DNA of 64,000 nt from CAVVXN01 sp963772585 (GTDB lineage: Bacteria; Planctomycetota; PLA2; JAEUHO01): positions 186,001 through 250,000 of the forward strand of contig CAVYXV010000002.1 in assembly GCA_963772585.1 (NCBI GenBank), read 5' to 3'. The position numbers were made by a program, and so were the translations under genes. The notes beneath the pieces are model-generated. The model was not told the DNA's origin and made no database searches. It was given only the letters and a program-made list of their open reading frames with translations. Positions within the stretch are counted from its first letter, which is position 1; each line of letters opens with the position of its first letter. Positions 1 to 8,313 of this stretch are shown here, piece by piece.

Positions 1-408
1 ATCAAGACCCTGGAGCGCGCGGGTTGCTACATCGTGGACGACGACTTCGTCCCCGTGTACCGCTGGCTCCGCTCCGAGGTTCCCACCGAGGGCGATCCGC
101 TCGAGAACCTGGTCATGGCCTTCCTGACGGAGGGGGCGCCGAGCCCCATCCGGTACATCGACGAGGACGAGAAGGGCCGCGACCTCCTCGACCGGGTCAG
201 CCGGAGCGGAGCGGAGGGCGTGTTGTTCTGCGCGCCGAGCTTCTGCGACCCCGCGCTCCTCGACCAGCCGATGGCCGTGCGCGCCGTAGAGAGCGCCGGG
301 ATCCCCTGGACCAGCTTCAAGTACGCCGAAAACTCGGGCCAATTCCAGGTCATCCGCGAACAGGCCGGGACCTTCGCGGACTCCATCAAGCTCTGGATCG
401 GGGAGTAA
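1..408 (+). CDS. bcrC: Benzoyl-CoA reductase subunit C, 3' part (cut by left edge)
   Basis: The last 135 codons of a 2-hydroxyacyl-CoA dehydratase-type subunit are in frame from base 1 to the stop at 406-408. The visible part includes the family's late segment EGVLFCAPSFCDPALLDQP, which carries cysteines of the kind that bind the subunit's [4Fe-4S] cluster, and the closing helix region. Together with BcrB this subunit forms the substrate-reducing half of ATP-dependent benzoyl-CoA reductase. The assignment to C rests on order and family: the next three genes are BcrB-, BcrA- and BcrD-like with the lengths and order of the Thauera-type bcrCBAD operon. The stop is 4 bases before the next ATG. 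The start and most of the protein lie outside the window. A 2-hydroxyacyl-CoA dehydratase with another substrate cannot be excluded. Confidence 0.8.
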   Translation: MKTLERAGCYIVDDDFVPVYRWLRSEVPTEGDPLENLVMAFLTEGAPSPIRYIDEDEKGRDLLDRVSRSGAEGVLFCAPSFCDPALLDQPMAVRAVESAGIPWTSFKYAENSGQFQVIREQAGTFADSIKLWIGE

Positions 409-412
409 CGCC

Positions 413-1705
413 ATGACGACGAAGCCGACGGACACCGTCCACAAGGACCAGAGCCAGGAACGCCAGAAGCGCATGATCGCGGAGCACTTCGACAAGCTCG
501 CGCGGGCGCCCGAGGACGGGAGCAAGTGCGCCTACACGTTCGTCCCCGGCAACCTCACGGAGCTGCTGCGGGCCTTCGACGTCCTGCCCGTCCTCCCGGA
601 GATCAACGCCCTCCAGTCCGGGATGCGGGGCCTGTCGCGCGGGTACATCTCGCTGGCGGAGAAGATCGGCCACTCCGAGGACGTCTGCACCTACGTGAAG
701 TGCGACGTGGGCATGCTGCGCTCGGGCAACGTGGGGCCGACGGGCAAGCGCCTGCCGGATCCCGACCTCCTCCTCCTCTCCTACACGGGCTGCTTCACCT
801 TCATGAAGTGGTTCGAGATCCTCAAGGAGGAGTACGACTGCCCGGTCGTCATGCTCCACGTGCCCTACCAGGGCGACGGCGAGATCACGACCTCGATGCG
901 CCGCTACGTCGTGGACCAACTGAAGAAGAAGGTGATTCCCACCCTGGAGGAGATCACCGGACGGAGCTACGACGAAGACCGGCTGAAGGAGAACCTCGCG
1001 CGCTCCGCCCGCGCGGAAGACGATCTCGTCGCGGTGCTCGAGTCCGCCCGGCACCGCCCCTCCCCCATCGACGCCTACTTCGGCGGCGTGTACTACATCG
1101 GGCCGATCTTCACCGCATTCAGGGGCACCGAAGAGGCGGTCGAGTACTACCGGGAGCTCCGCCAGGAGGTCGAGGAGAGGATCCGGCTCGGCAAGGGGCC
1201 GGTCACACCCGACGGCGAGCTCGACGAGGAGCGCTACCGCGTCGTCGTGGAGGGCCCGCCCAACTGGACCAACTTCCGCCAGTTCTGGAAGATGTTCAGC
1301 GACGAGGGCGCGGTCGTCGTCGCCTCCACCTACACGAAGGTCGGCGGGGTGTACGACCTCGGCTTCCGCCACGATCCCGAGCGCCCCCTCGAGAGCCTCG
1401 CGGACTACTGCATGGGGTGCTACACGAACATGAACCTCCCTTCGCGCGTCTCCATGCTCGCGCGCTACGTGGAGGACTACCAGGCCGACGGCTTCCTCAT
1501 CAACTCGGTCAAGAGCTGCAACTCGTTCAGCGCGGGCCAGTTGATGATCCTGAGGGAGGTCGAGAACCGGACGGGCAAGCCCGGCGGCTTCATCGAGAGC
1601 GATCTCGTGGATCCGCGGTACTTCTCCGCGTCCAACATCAAGAACCGCCTCGAGTCGTACTTCCAGATGATCGACCAGAAGCGCGGGAACGGAGAACGGG
1701 CATGA
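413..1705 (+). CDS. bcrB: Benzoyl-CoA reductase subunit B
   Basis: This 430-residue protein of the 2-hydroxyacyl-CoA dehydratase family has the same length as Thauera BcrB. Scattered conserved cysteines sit in CAYTFVPGNL (near residue 40), YVKCDVGMLRSGNV (near 100), YTGCFTFMKW (near 125), MGCYTNMNLPSR (near 335) and VKSCNSFSAGQ (near 365). Several of these would hold the [4Fe-4S] cluster of the BcrBC half, where the aromatic ring of benzoyl-CoA is reduced to the cyclic diene. The ATG lies 4 bases after bcrC, and the stop overlaps the bcrA start by 4 bases, so translation is coupled. The substrate could be benzoyl-CoA or a methyl- or chloro-benzoyl-CoA; sequence alone does not decide. Confidence 0.87.
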   Translation: MTTKPTDTVHKDQSQERQKRMIAEHFDKLARAPEDGSKCAYTFVPGNLTELLRAFDVLPVLPEINALQSGMRGLSRGYISLAEKIGHSEDVCTYVKCDVGMLRSGNVGPTGKRLPDPDLLLLSYTGCFTFMKWFEILKEEYDCPVVMLHVPYQGDGEITTSMRRYVVDQLKKKVIPTLEEITGRSYDEDRLKENLARSARAEDDLVAVLESARHRPSPIDAYFGGVYYIGPIFTAFRGTEEAVEYYRELRQEVEERIRLGKGPVTPDGELDEERYRVVVEGPPNWTNFRQFWKMFSDEGAVVVASTYTKVGGVYDLGFRHDPERPLESLADYCMGCYTNMNLPSRVSMLARYVEDYQADGFLINSVKSCNSFSAGQLMILREVENRTGKPGGFIESDLVDPRYFSASNIKNRLESYFQMIDQKRGNGERA

Positions 1706-3009
1706 CCAAGCCGTACTGGGTCGGCATCGACCTCGGCTCCACGACGACGAAGGCCATCGTCCTCGACGAGGGCTCTCACGTGCTGGGACGCGGGATCACG
1801 AACAGCCGCAGCAACTACGACGTCGCTTGCCAGGTGGCGCTCGGCGAAGCGCTGAGCAACGCGCGGTTCACGCTGATGGCCGCCGAGATGGAGCGCGCGG
1901 GCGTCCCGGCGAATCGGACCGAGGAACTCCTCCACCGGTTCGAGCTCCGCTTCCGGGAGCAGCAGTACCTGGGCCAGATGGGGAGCCTCGAGGGAAGCCT
2001 CGAGCGCTTCGCCGAAGACCTCCCGGAGAAGGAGCGGCCCGACGGCGTGCTCCGGGAGATCACCGAGCGGATGCGCTCGGAGAGCCGCGAGCTCTTCTCC
2101 CTCGGCGGCAACCGGAAGAGCGACTTCTTCCGCGACCTCGCGGGCAGTCGCTACCAGGAGCTCGCCGCGGAGCTCGCCCGCAACGGCCGCGTCTCCTTCG
2201 ACGCGCTCGTGGGGCTCTACGACAAGGCGATCCTGGAGGTCGAGAACTCCCCCGAAGCCGTCGGCACGTTCGACCAGCACGTCAAGAGCGCCCTGGCGGG
2301 GCTGGAGGTGGCCTCCGAAGAACTGGGGCGCGCGGCGCAGGACGTGCTGGCGCTCGAGCTGGAACCGCGGGAGAGCGTCGGCACCGGCTACGGCCGGGCG
2401 CGGCTCCCCTTCCCCGAGGCCATGATCCGATCGGAGATCCTGTGCCACGGCCTGGGCGCCCACCACATGTTCCCCGAGACCCGCACCGTCCTGGACATCG
2501 GCGGCCAGGACACCAAGGCGATCCAGGTGGACGAACGCGGCATCGTTACATCCTTCCAGATGAACGACCGATGCGCCGCCGGCTGCGGACGCTACCTCGG
2601 GTACATCGCCGACGAGATGAACCTCGGGCTCCACGAGCTGGGCCCGTTGGCCGGCAAGGCGACGCGTCGGGTTCGCATCAACTCCACCTGCACCGTGTTC
2701 GCGGGCGCCGAGCTCAGGGACCGCCTCTCGCTGGGCGAGCGGCGGGAGGACATCCTCGCCGGCCTGCACCGGGCCATCGTGCTGCGGGCGATGTCGTTGC
2801 TCGCCCGATCCGGCGGCGTACACGAGCAGTTCACGTTCACCGGCGGTGTGGCGCGGAACACGGAGGCCGTGAAGGCCCTCACGAGCCTCATCGAGGAGAA
2901 CTACGGCCACCGCACGATCAACATCTCGCCCGAGTCCATCTACACGGGCGCGCTGGGCGCCGCCCTCTTCGCGCTCCGGGAAGACAGCCGCAAGGAGATC
3001 GCCGCATGA
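1702..3009 (+). CDS. bcrA: Benzoyl-CoA reductase ATPase subunit A
   Basis: This 435-residue ASKHA-fold ATPase is the larger activase subunit, which couples ATP hydrolysis to low-potential electron transfer into the BcrBC half. The phosphate-binding loop GIDLGSTTTKAIVL lies near residues 8-21, and a second nucleotide motif, DIGGQDTKAIQ, near 262-272. The cysteines expected to bind the bridging [4Fe-4S] cluster are in DRCAAGCGRYLG (near 288) and NSTCTVFAG (near 326). A long helical insert between roughly residues 40 and 230 is typical of the BcrA/BadF form and separates it from the shorter BcrD. It overlaps bcrB and bcrD by 4 bases at either end (ATGA), consistent with stoichiometric subunits. 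Confidence 0.88.
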   Translation: MTKPYWVGIDLGSTTTKAIVLDEGSHVLGRGITNSRSNYDVACQVALGEALSNARFTLMAAEMERAGVPANRTEELLHRFELRFREQQYLGQMGSLEGSLERFAEDLPEKERPDGVLREITERMRSESRELFSLGGNRKSDFFRDLAGSRYQELAAELARNGRVSFDALVGLYDKAILEVENSPEAVGTFDQHVKSALAGLEVASEELGRAAQDVLALELEPRESVGTGYGRARLPFPEAMIRSEILCHGLGAHHMFPETRTVLDIGGQDTKAIQVDERGIVTSFQMNDRCAAGCGRYLGYIADEMNLGLHELGPLAGKATRRVRINSTCTVFAGAELRDRLSLGERREDILAGLHRAIVLRAMSLLARSGGVHEQFTFTGGVARNTEAVKALTSLIEENYGHRTINISPESIYTGALGAALFALREDSRKEIAA

Positions 3010-3866
3010 CCGCCAAGGACGTCCTGCTGACTGCCGGGATCGACGTCGGATCCTCGGCCGCGAAGGTCGCCGTCTTCCGCGACGAGGGCGCGAATCGGCA
3101 GCAGATGCTGGCGGGCCACTGCGAGCGGCTGCGCCGGCGCGATCCCCTCCCCGTGACCGAGATCGCGCTCGAGGCGGCCTTGGAGGCCGCGGGGCTGAGG
3201 CGCGACGAGCTCGACTACGTCGCGACCACCGGCGAGGGAGAGATCGTCTCGTTCCGCACGGGGCACTTCTACGGGATGACCACGCACGCCCGGGGCGGAC
3301 TCTTCCTGGACCCGGAGGTGCGCGCGGTGATCGACATCGGCGCGCTCCACGCCCGGGCCGTGCTGATCGACGACCGGGCCAAGGTTCTCGGCTATCGGAT
3401 GACCAGCCAGTGCGCGTCGGGGTCGGGGCAGTTCCTGGAGAACATCTGCCGCTATCTCGGCGTGACGATCGGCGAAATCGGGCCGCTCTCCCTCGAGGCC
3501 GAGGACCCGGAGAAGTGCTCCTCCATCTGCGCCGTCCTGGCCGAGACCGACGTCATCAACATGGTCAGCCGCGGCATCGCGATCCCGAACATCCTGAAGG
3601 GGATCCACCTCTCGATGGCGGGGCGCTACTTCCGCCTGCTGAGCTCCGCGAAGGCGGAGGGCGCCGTGCTCGTGACCGGCGGTCTGGCCCAGGACGCGGG
3701 TCTGATGGCCGCGCTGCGGGAGGTCGCCGAGGAGCAGGGATCCGGTCTGGACATCCGCGCCCACGAGGACTCGCCGCTGGCGGGCGCCATCGGTGCCGCG
3801 CTCTGGGGCGGATTCCGCGCGAGGAAGCTCATGCAGGAAGGCATGACCTTCGGCGTCGAGGGCTGA
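3006..3866 (+). CDS. bcrD: Benzoyl-CoA reductase ATPase subunit D
   Basis: This 286-residue BadF/BadG/BcrA/BcrD-family ATPase is the short partner of BcrA, close to the 282 residues of Thauera BcrD. It has the N-terminal loop AGIDVGSSAAKVAVF, the cluster-binding region TSQCASGSGQFLENIC (near 132) and CSSICAVLAETDV (near 170), and a C-terminal TGGLAQDAGL segment. With BcrA it should form the ATP-hydrolysing, ferredoxin-accepting heterodimer. The start ATG overlaps the bcrA stop by 4 bases. The gene is followed after 3 bases by an SDR, so the transcript probably continues. Confidence 0.87.
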   Translation: MTAKDVLLTAGIDVGSSAAKVAVFRDEGANRQQMLAGHCERLRRRDPLPVTEIALEAALEAAGLRRDELDYVATTGEGEIVSFRTGHFYGMTTHARGGLFLDPEVRAVIDIGALHARAVLIDDRAKVLGYRMTSQCASGSGQFLENICRYLGVTIGEIGPLSLEAEDPEKCSSICAVLAETDVINMVSRGIAIPNILKGIHLSMAGRYFRLLSSAKAEGAVLVTGGLAQDAGLMAALREVAEEQGSGLDIRAHEDSPLAGAIGAALWGGFRARKLMQEGMTFGVEG

Positions 3867-3869
3867 CGG

Positions 3870-4613
3870 ATGCCGGACGCGACCTCCAGCAGCCCGTGGC
3901 TCGACCTCTCGGGGCGTGCCGCCGTGGTGAGCGGCGGCGGCGGGGGCATCGGGTCGGCGGTGGCCCGGGTGCTCCTCGAAGCGGGAGCCGCCGTCGCGAG
4001 CGTGGATCTCGCGGGGCGCCCCGGCCCGGAGGGGGTGCAGGACCTCCCCTGCGACCTCGCCGACCCCGAGGCCATCGCGGGTCTGGGCCCGCGCGTGGAC
4101 GAGGCCCTCGGGGGCATCGACGTCCTCGTGCACGCGGCGGGCATCACCCGCGACGCCGTGCTCTGGAAGATGACCCCCGCCATGTGGCGCGAGGTCCTCG
4201 CGGTCAACCTCGACGCCGCCTTCCACCTCCTCCAGGTGGCCGTGCCGCGGATGCGCGCGCGCGGCGGGGGAAGCATCGTCCTGATCTCGTCGATCAACGG
4301 CGAACGCGGGAAGTTCGGGCAGGCGAACTACGCGGCGAGCAAGGCGGGGCTGATCGGCCTCGCCCGCACGACGGCCCGCGAGGTCGGCCGGTTCGGCGTT
4401 CGCTCGAACGTGGTCGCGCCGGGGATGATCCTGACCCCCATGACGCGAGACCTGCCGGAGGAGATCCGCGCCCGGGCCGAGGCGGAAACTGCGCTCGGTC
4501 GGCTCGGGACCCCGGAAGACGTGGCGCGGGTCGTTCTCTTCCTGGCCTCCAATCTCTCCGCCCACGTCACCGGGCAGACCCTGCGCGTGGACGGCGGACA
4601 GCTCATCGGTTGA
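3870..4613 (+). CDS. Short-chain dehydrogenase/reductase (FabG-like)
   Basis: A 247-residue SDR. The cofactor loop SGGGGGIGSAVARVLL (TGxxxGxG type, with Ser for Thr) lies near residues 21-36. NAG is replaced by HAAGITRDAV near 89, with catalytic Ser in LISSINGERG (near 137) and YAASK (near 154). The ending VTGQTLRVDGGQLIG is typical of FabG and 3-hydroxyacyl-CoA dehydrogenases. It starts 3 bases after bcrD, so it may reduce or oxidise a hydroxyacyl-CoA intermediate downstream of benzoyl-CoA. The classical ring-hydroxyacyl-CoA dehydrogenase of the Thauera route is a zinc-dependent alcohol dehydrogenase, so this would be a substitute or serve a different step. The function is inferred from position only. 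Confidence 0.8.
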   Translation: MPDATSSSPWLDLSGRAAVVSGGGGGIGSAVARVLLEAGAAVASVDLAGRPGPEGVQDLPCDLADPEAIAGLGPRVDEALGGIDVLVHAAGITRDAVLWKMTPAMWREVLAVNLDAAFHLLQVAVPRMRARGGGSIVLISSINGERGKFGQANYAASKAGLIGLARTTAREVGRFGVRSNVVAPGMILTPMTRDLPEEIRARAEAETALGRLGTPEDVARVVLFLASNLSAHVTGQTLRVDGGQLIG

Positions 4614-4625
4614 AGGAGCGTGGAC

Positions 4626-5108
4626 ATGGAAAGCGAATCCGTGGTCGTACGGGGCCTCCGCCCCGAGGACTTCGACGCGGTCGTCGATCTCGACGCGAAG
4701 GTGATGGGCCGCCGGCGGGAGGAGTACTTCCGCATGAAGCTCCAGCAGGCCCTGACCGAGAGCGGCATCGGCGTATCGCTCGCCGCCGAGGTGGACGGGC
4801 AGTTCGCCGGCTTCTGCCTCGCGCGCGTCTTCTACGGCGAGTTCGGCGCGCTGGAGAAGGCCGCCGTGCTGGATACGGTGGGCGTCCACCCCGATCTCTG
4901 GGGGCGCGGCGTGGGGCGGGCCCTCCTCGGTCAACTACGCACCAACCTGCTCGGCCTGGGGATCCCGAAGGTCCACACGGAGGTGTCCTGGGACGAACCG
5001 GAGCTGATGACCTTCTTCCAGCACGCCGGCTTCCGGCCCGCTTCGCGGGTCGCGCTCGACCTGGATCTTGCCGCCGCCCGCCGTCGCGAGGAGACCGCGG
5101 ACGCGTGA
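4626..5108 (+). CDS. GNAT-family N-acetyltransferase
   Basis: A 160-residue GNAT acyltransferase. The acetyl-CoA pyrophosphate loop is HPDLWGRGVGRALLGQL near residues 88-104, preceded by a hydrophobic beta strand and followed by FFQHAGFRPASR, the usual closing strand. ATG 4626 was chosen because GAAGGAG at 4612-4618 is 7 bases upstream; a GTG at 4620 would be too close. It lies 12 bases behind the SDR and its stop overlaps the start of the Rrf2 gene, so it belongs to the same transcript. The acceptor (amine, protein or peptide) cannot be told from the sequence. Confidence 0.8.
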   Translation: MESESVVVRGLRPEDFDAVVDLDAKVMGRRREEYFRMKLQQALTESGIGVSLAAEVDGQFAGFCLARVFYGEFGALEKAAVLDTVGVHPDLWGRGVGRALLGQLRTNLLGLGIPKVHTEVSWDEPELMTFFQHAGFRPASRVALDLDLAAARRREETADA

Positions 5109-5539
5109 TGTACAGCAAGAGCACCCGCTACGCGCTCTACGCGGCGCTGGAGATGGCGCAGTCCGAGGAGCCCGTCACGGTCGCGGCCGTCGCCGCGAAG
5201 TACGGCATCCCCCAGGGCGCTCTGGCGAAGGTGCTCCAGCAACTCGTACGCGCCGGCATCGCGCGAGGGGTCCGCGGCGTGGGCGGCGGCTACCTGCTCG
5301 CGCGACCGCCCTCCGAGATCACCGTCCTCGACGTGATCTCCGTGCACGACCCCGTCCGCCGCGCCGGGCACTGCCTCCTCCGCGACGACGGGAGCGATTC
5401 CTGCGGCGAACAGCCGGCCTGCCGGATCCGCCGCCTCTTCGACGAGGTCCTCGAACTCGTCTCCTGCACCTTCGCGTCCGTCACCCTCGAGACCCTCGCC
5501 GCTCCGCGTACCTTGGCGGGGCATGAGCCCCGACCCTGA
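5108..5539 (+). CDS. Rrf2-family transcriptional regulator (possible Fe-S sensor)
   Basis: A 143-residue Rrf2 protein. An N-terminal winged helix includes the wing GVRGVGGGYLLARPP near residues 54-68. Cysteines at about 89, 99 and 105 (GHC ... SCG ... PACR) are in the spacing used by IscR and NsrR to hold an iron-sulfur cluster; a fourth is near 120. A cluster-based sensor of Fe-S status, NO or oxygen is therefore plausible. Its ATG overlaps the preceding acetyltransferase stop, and its last 17 bases overlap the start of sucA. It could control the oxygen-sensitive reductase genes, the dehydrogenase complex, or both. Confidence 0.85.
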   Translation: MYSKSTRYALYAALEMAQSEEPVTVAAVAAKYGIPQGALAKVLQQLVRAGIARGVRGVGGGYLLARPPSEITVLDVISVHDPVRRAGHCLLRDDGSDSCGEQPACRIRRLFDEVLELVSCTFASVTLETLAAPRTLAGHEPRP

Positions 5540-8312
5540 TGTCTCGATCGCGAACCTCGCCTACGTGGAGGCGCTCCAGGCCCGCTTCCTGGAGGAGCCC
5601 TCGTCCGTGCCCGCCGAGTGGCGGGACTTCCTCGGGCGCCTGACGGAAGAGGACCCGGAGGGGAGGCCTCTCGCCCGCGCGCCCCGCGGGAACGGCGTAT
5701 TCGCGGCCGCGGCGCCGGCGGCGCCGCCCCCGGGAACCGACGCGGAGCTCCAGCACCGCGTGGACATGCTGGTCCGCAACTACCGCGTCCGCGGGCACAT
5801 GGTCGCCGACCTCGATCCCCTGGGATCGGAGAAGCCCACGCTGCCGGAACTCTCCCCCGCGTACTACGGGATCACCGCGGCCGACATGCAGCGCCGCGTC
5901 ACCACCAGCCACCTCCGCTGCGGCGACCAACGGCTCGGCGAGGTCATCGCGTGCATGGAGGAGGTCTACTGCCGCTCGATCGGCGCCCAGTTCATGCACA
6001 TCGACGACCTCGAGATCCGCGAGTGGTTGCAGGAGCGCATGGAAGGCTCGCGGAACCGGATCGATCTCAGCCACAAGCAGCAACTCCGCATCCTGCGGTG
6101 GTTGACCGACGCCGTCGTCTTCGAGGAGTTCGTGCAGAAGCGCTTCCTGGGCGCCAAGAGCTTCTCGCTCGAAGGCGCGGAAAGCCTGCTCCCGCTGCTC
6201 GAGCTCGCCTTCGAACGCGCCATCGAGCAGGGCGTGATCGGGATCGTCCTGGGGATGTCCCACCGCGGTCGTCTCAACGTCCTCGCAAACGTCATCGGGA
6301 AGAACCCGCGCGAGATCTTTCGGGAATTCGAGGACCGCGACCCGCGTCGCTCCATCGGCGCGGGCGACGTCAAGTACCACCTGGGCTACTCCAGCACGCG
6401 ACCGACGCACCGGGACAGCGACGAGGACCTGTATCTCTCGCTCTGCTTCAATCCGTCGCACCTGGAGTTCATCTCTCCCGTCGCCATGGGCCGCGTCCGG
6501 GCCCGGCAGGAGCGCTTCGCTGACCGGGATCGGCGCCACGGCATGCTGATCCTGATCCACGGGGACGCGGCGTTCGTCGGCGAGGGGGTCGTCCAGGAAA
6601 CGCTCAACCTCTCCCGGCTCCGCCCCTACGACGTCGGTGGGACGCTCCACGTGATCGTGAACAACCAGATCGGGTTCACGACGCCGCCCGAGGAGGGGCG
6701 GAGCAGCACCTACGCCAGCGACGTCGCCCGCATGCTCCAGAGCCCCGTGTTCCACGTCAACGGCGAGGATCCGGAGGCCGTTGCGCAGGTGATCCGGCTG
6801 GCGACGGACTTCCGCTACCGCTTCCAGCGCGACGTGGTGGTGGACATGTACTGCTACCGGCGACGCGGCCACAACGAGACCGACGAGCCGTCCTTCACGC
6901 AGCCGTTGATGGCCCGGGCGATCGAGCGGCGAGAGCCCTTGCGGGACCGGTACCTCCGGCACCTGATGGGGCTGGGCGAGGTGTCGCAGGCGGAGGCCGA
7001 CCGCATCCGGGATCGGAGCGAGCAGCGGCTCGAGCGCGCCCTGGCCGCCGCCGAGAAGAAGCCCGTCGCGAAGCGCCGCCGGCGGAAGAAGCCGCTGATC
7101 TGGACCGACTACACGGGCGGCGGGGTCGAGAACGCGGAGGCCGTCGACACGGGCGTCCCCGCCGCCACGCTTCGCGAGCTTCTCGACGCCCAGACGCGCG
7201 TCCCCGAGGGCTTCACCCCCCACCCGAAGATCCGGAGGGCCGTGAAGCGCCGCAAGGCGATGGTCGAGGGGAAACGCCCCCTCGACTGGTCGGCCGCCGA
7301 GGCGCTGGCGCTCGCTTCGATCGCGGCGGACGGCTTCCGCGTGCGGCTGGCGGGGCAGGACAGCGAGAGGGGGACCTTCTCCCACCGCCACGCGGTGCTG
7401 CACGACGTGGAGACGGGCGACCTGTGGATGCCGCTCCAGCACGTGACGCCGGACCAGGCGCCCGTCCACATCTACAACAGCCCACTCAGCGAGGCGGGGG
7501 CGCTCGGATTCGAGTACGGCTACAGCCTGGACTGTCCGGACGGCCTGGTCGTCTGGGAGGCCCAGTTCGGCGACTTCTGCAACGCCGCGCAGGTGATCAT
7601 CGACCAGTTCATCGCGAGCGGCGAGGACAAGTGGAGCCGCCTGAGCGGCCTGGTGCTACTCCTCCCCCACGGCTTCGAGGGGATGGGCCCCGAGCACTCC
7701 AGCGCGCGAATGGAGCGGTTCCTCGTCCTGGCCGCCGAGGACAACATCCAGATCGCCGTGCCGACGACGCCGGCGCAGTACTTCCACCTGCTGCGGCAGC
7801 AGATGCTAAGGAAGTGGCGGAAACCCCTGGTGGTGTTCACGCCCAAGAGCCTGCTTCGCCATCCCCGCGCCGTCTCGTCGTGGGAGGAGTTGGAACGAGG
7901 CGCCTTCCGGAGCGCGATCGGCGACAAAACGTCGGGAGGCGGTGTCGAGCGCGTGCTTCTCTGTGCCGGGAAGATCTACTACGAGTTGATCGAGGAACGC
8001 GAGAAACGCGAGCGCGGCGATGTGGGCGTCGCCCGACTCGAACTGCTCTACCCCCTGGCGGAGGACGATCTCCGAACGGTGTTGGACGCCTGCGGCGACG
8101 GCACGCCCGTCACCTGGGTCCAGGAGGAGCCGGAGAACATGGGCGCCTGGCGCACCCTCCTCGCGCGCTTCGGGGACTCCATCGTAGGACACCCGTTCGA
8201 CGGGGTGACGCGCCCGGCATCGGCCAGCCCGGCCACGGGTTCGAAGGCGAGCCACCACTTGGAGCAGGAGTTGCTTCTCGACCAGGCGTTCGGGGAGGCG
8301 GGGCGCGACTGA
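5523..8312 (+). CDS. sucA: 2-oxoglutarate dehydrogenase E1 component
   Basis: This 929-residue thiamine diphosphate-dependent decarboxylase converts 2-oxoglutarate to a succinyl group on the E2 lipoyl arm. The N-terminal E2-binding helix ANLAYVEALQARFLEEP is present. The family signature GMSHRGRLNVLANV lies near residue 245, the TPP/Mg region GDAAFVGEGVVQETLNLS near 347 with NNQIGFTT near 379, and the pyrimidine domain begins near 600. Length and domain order are standard. It begins inside the 3' end of the Rrf2 gene and leads a compact sucA-sucB-lpdA operon with gaps of 1 and 16 bases. A basic linker near 510-525 (KKPVAKRRRRKKP) is unusual. Confidence 0.95.
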   Translation: MSPDPDVSIANLAYVEALQARFLEEPSSVPAEWRDFLGRLTEEDPEGRPLARAPRGNGVFAAAAPAAPPPGTDAELQHRVDMLVRNYRVRGHMVADLDPLGSEKPTLPELSPAYYGITAADMQRRVTTSHLRCGDQRLGEVIACMEEVYCRSIGAQFMHIDDLEIREWLQERMEGSRNRIDLSHKQQLRILRWLTDAVVFEEFVQKRFLGAKSFSLEGAESLLPLLELAFERAIEQGVIGIVLGMSHRGRLNVLANVIGKNPREIFREFEDRDPRRSIGAGDVKYHLGYSSTRPTHRDSDEDLYLSLCFNPSHLEFISPVAMGRVRARQERFADRDRRHGMLILIHGDAAFVGEGVVQETLNLSRLRPYDVGGTLHVIVNNQIGFTTPPEEGRSSTYASDVARMLQSPVFHVNGEDPEAVAQVIRLATDFRYRFQRDVVVDMYCYRRRGHNETDEPSFTQPLMARAIERREPLRDRYLRHLMGLGEVSQAEADRIRDRSEQRLERALAAAEKKPVAKRRRRKKPLIWTDYTGGGVENAEAVDTGVPAATLRELLDAQTRVPEGFTPHPKIRRAVKRRKAMVEGKRPLDWSAAEALALASIAADGFRVRLAGQDSERGTFSHRHAVLHDVETGDLWMPLQHVTPDQAPVHIYNSPLSEAGALGFEYGYSLDCPDGLVVWEAQFGDFCNAAQVIIDQFIASGEDKWSRLSGLVLLLPHGFEGMGPEHSSARMERFLVLAAEDNIQIAVPTTPAQYFHLLRQQMLRKWRKPLVVFTPKSLLRHPRAVSSWEELERGAFRSAIGDKTSGGGVERVLLCAGKIYYELIEEREKRERGDVGVARLELLYPLAEDDLRTVLDACGDGTPVTWVQEEPENMGAWRTLLARFGDSIVGHPFDGVTRPASASPATGSKASHHLEQELLLDQAFGEAGRD

Positions 8313-8313
8313 C

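Noticed and set aside
526..3009. An 827-codon + strand frame whose first half overlaps bcrB
   Set aside because: Only the part from 1702 (BcrA) is real; the earlier Pro/Arg-rich part is out of frame with bcrB.
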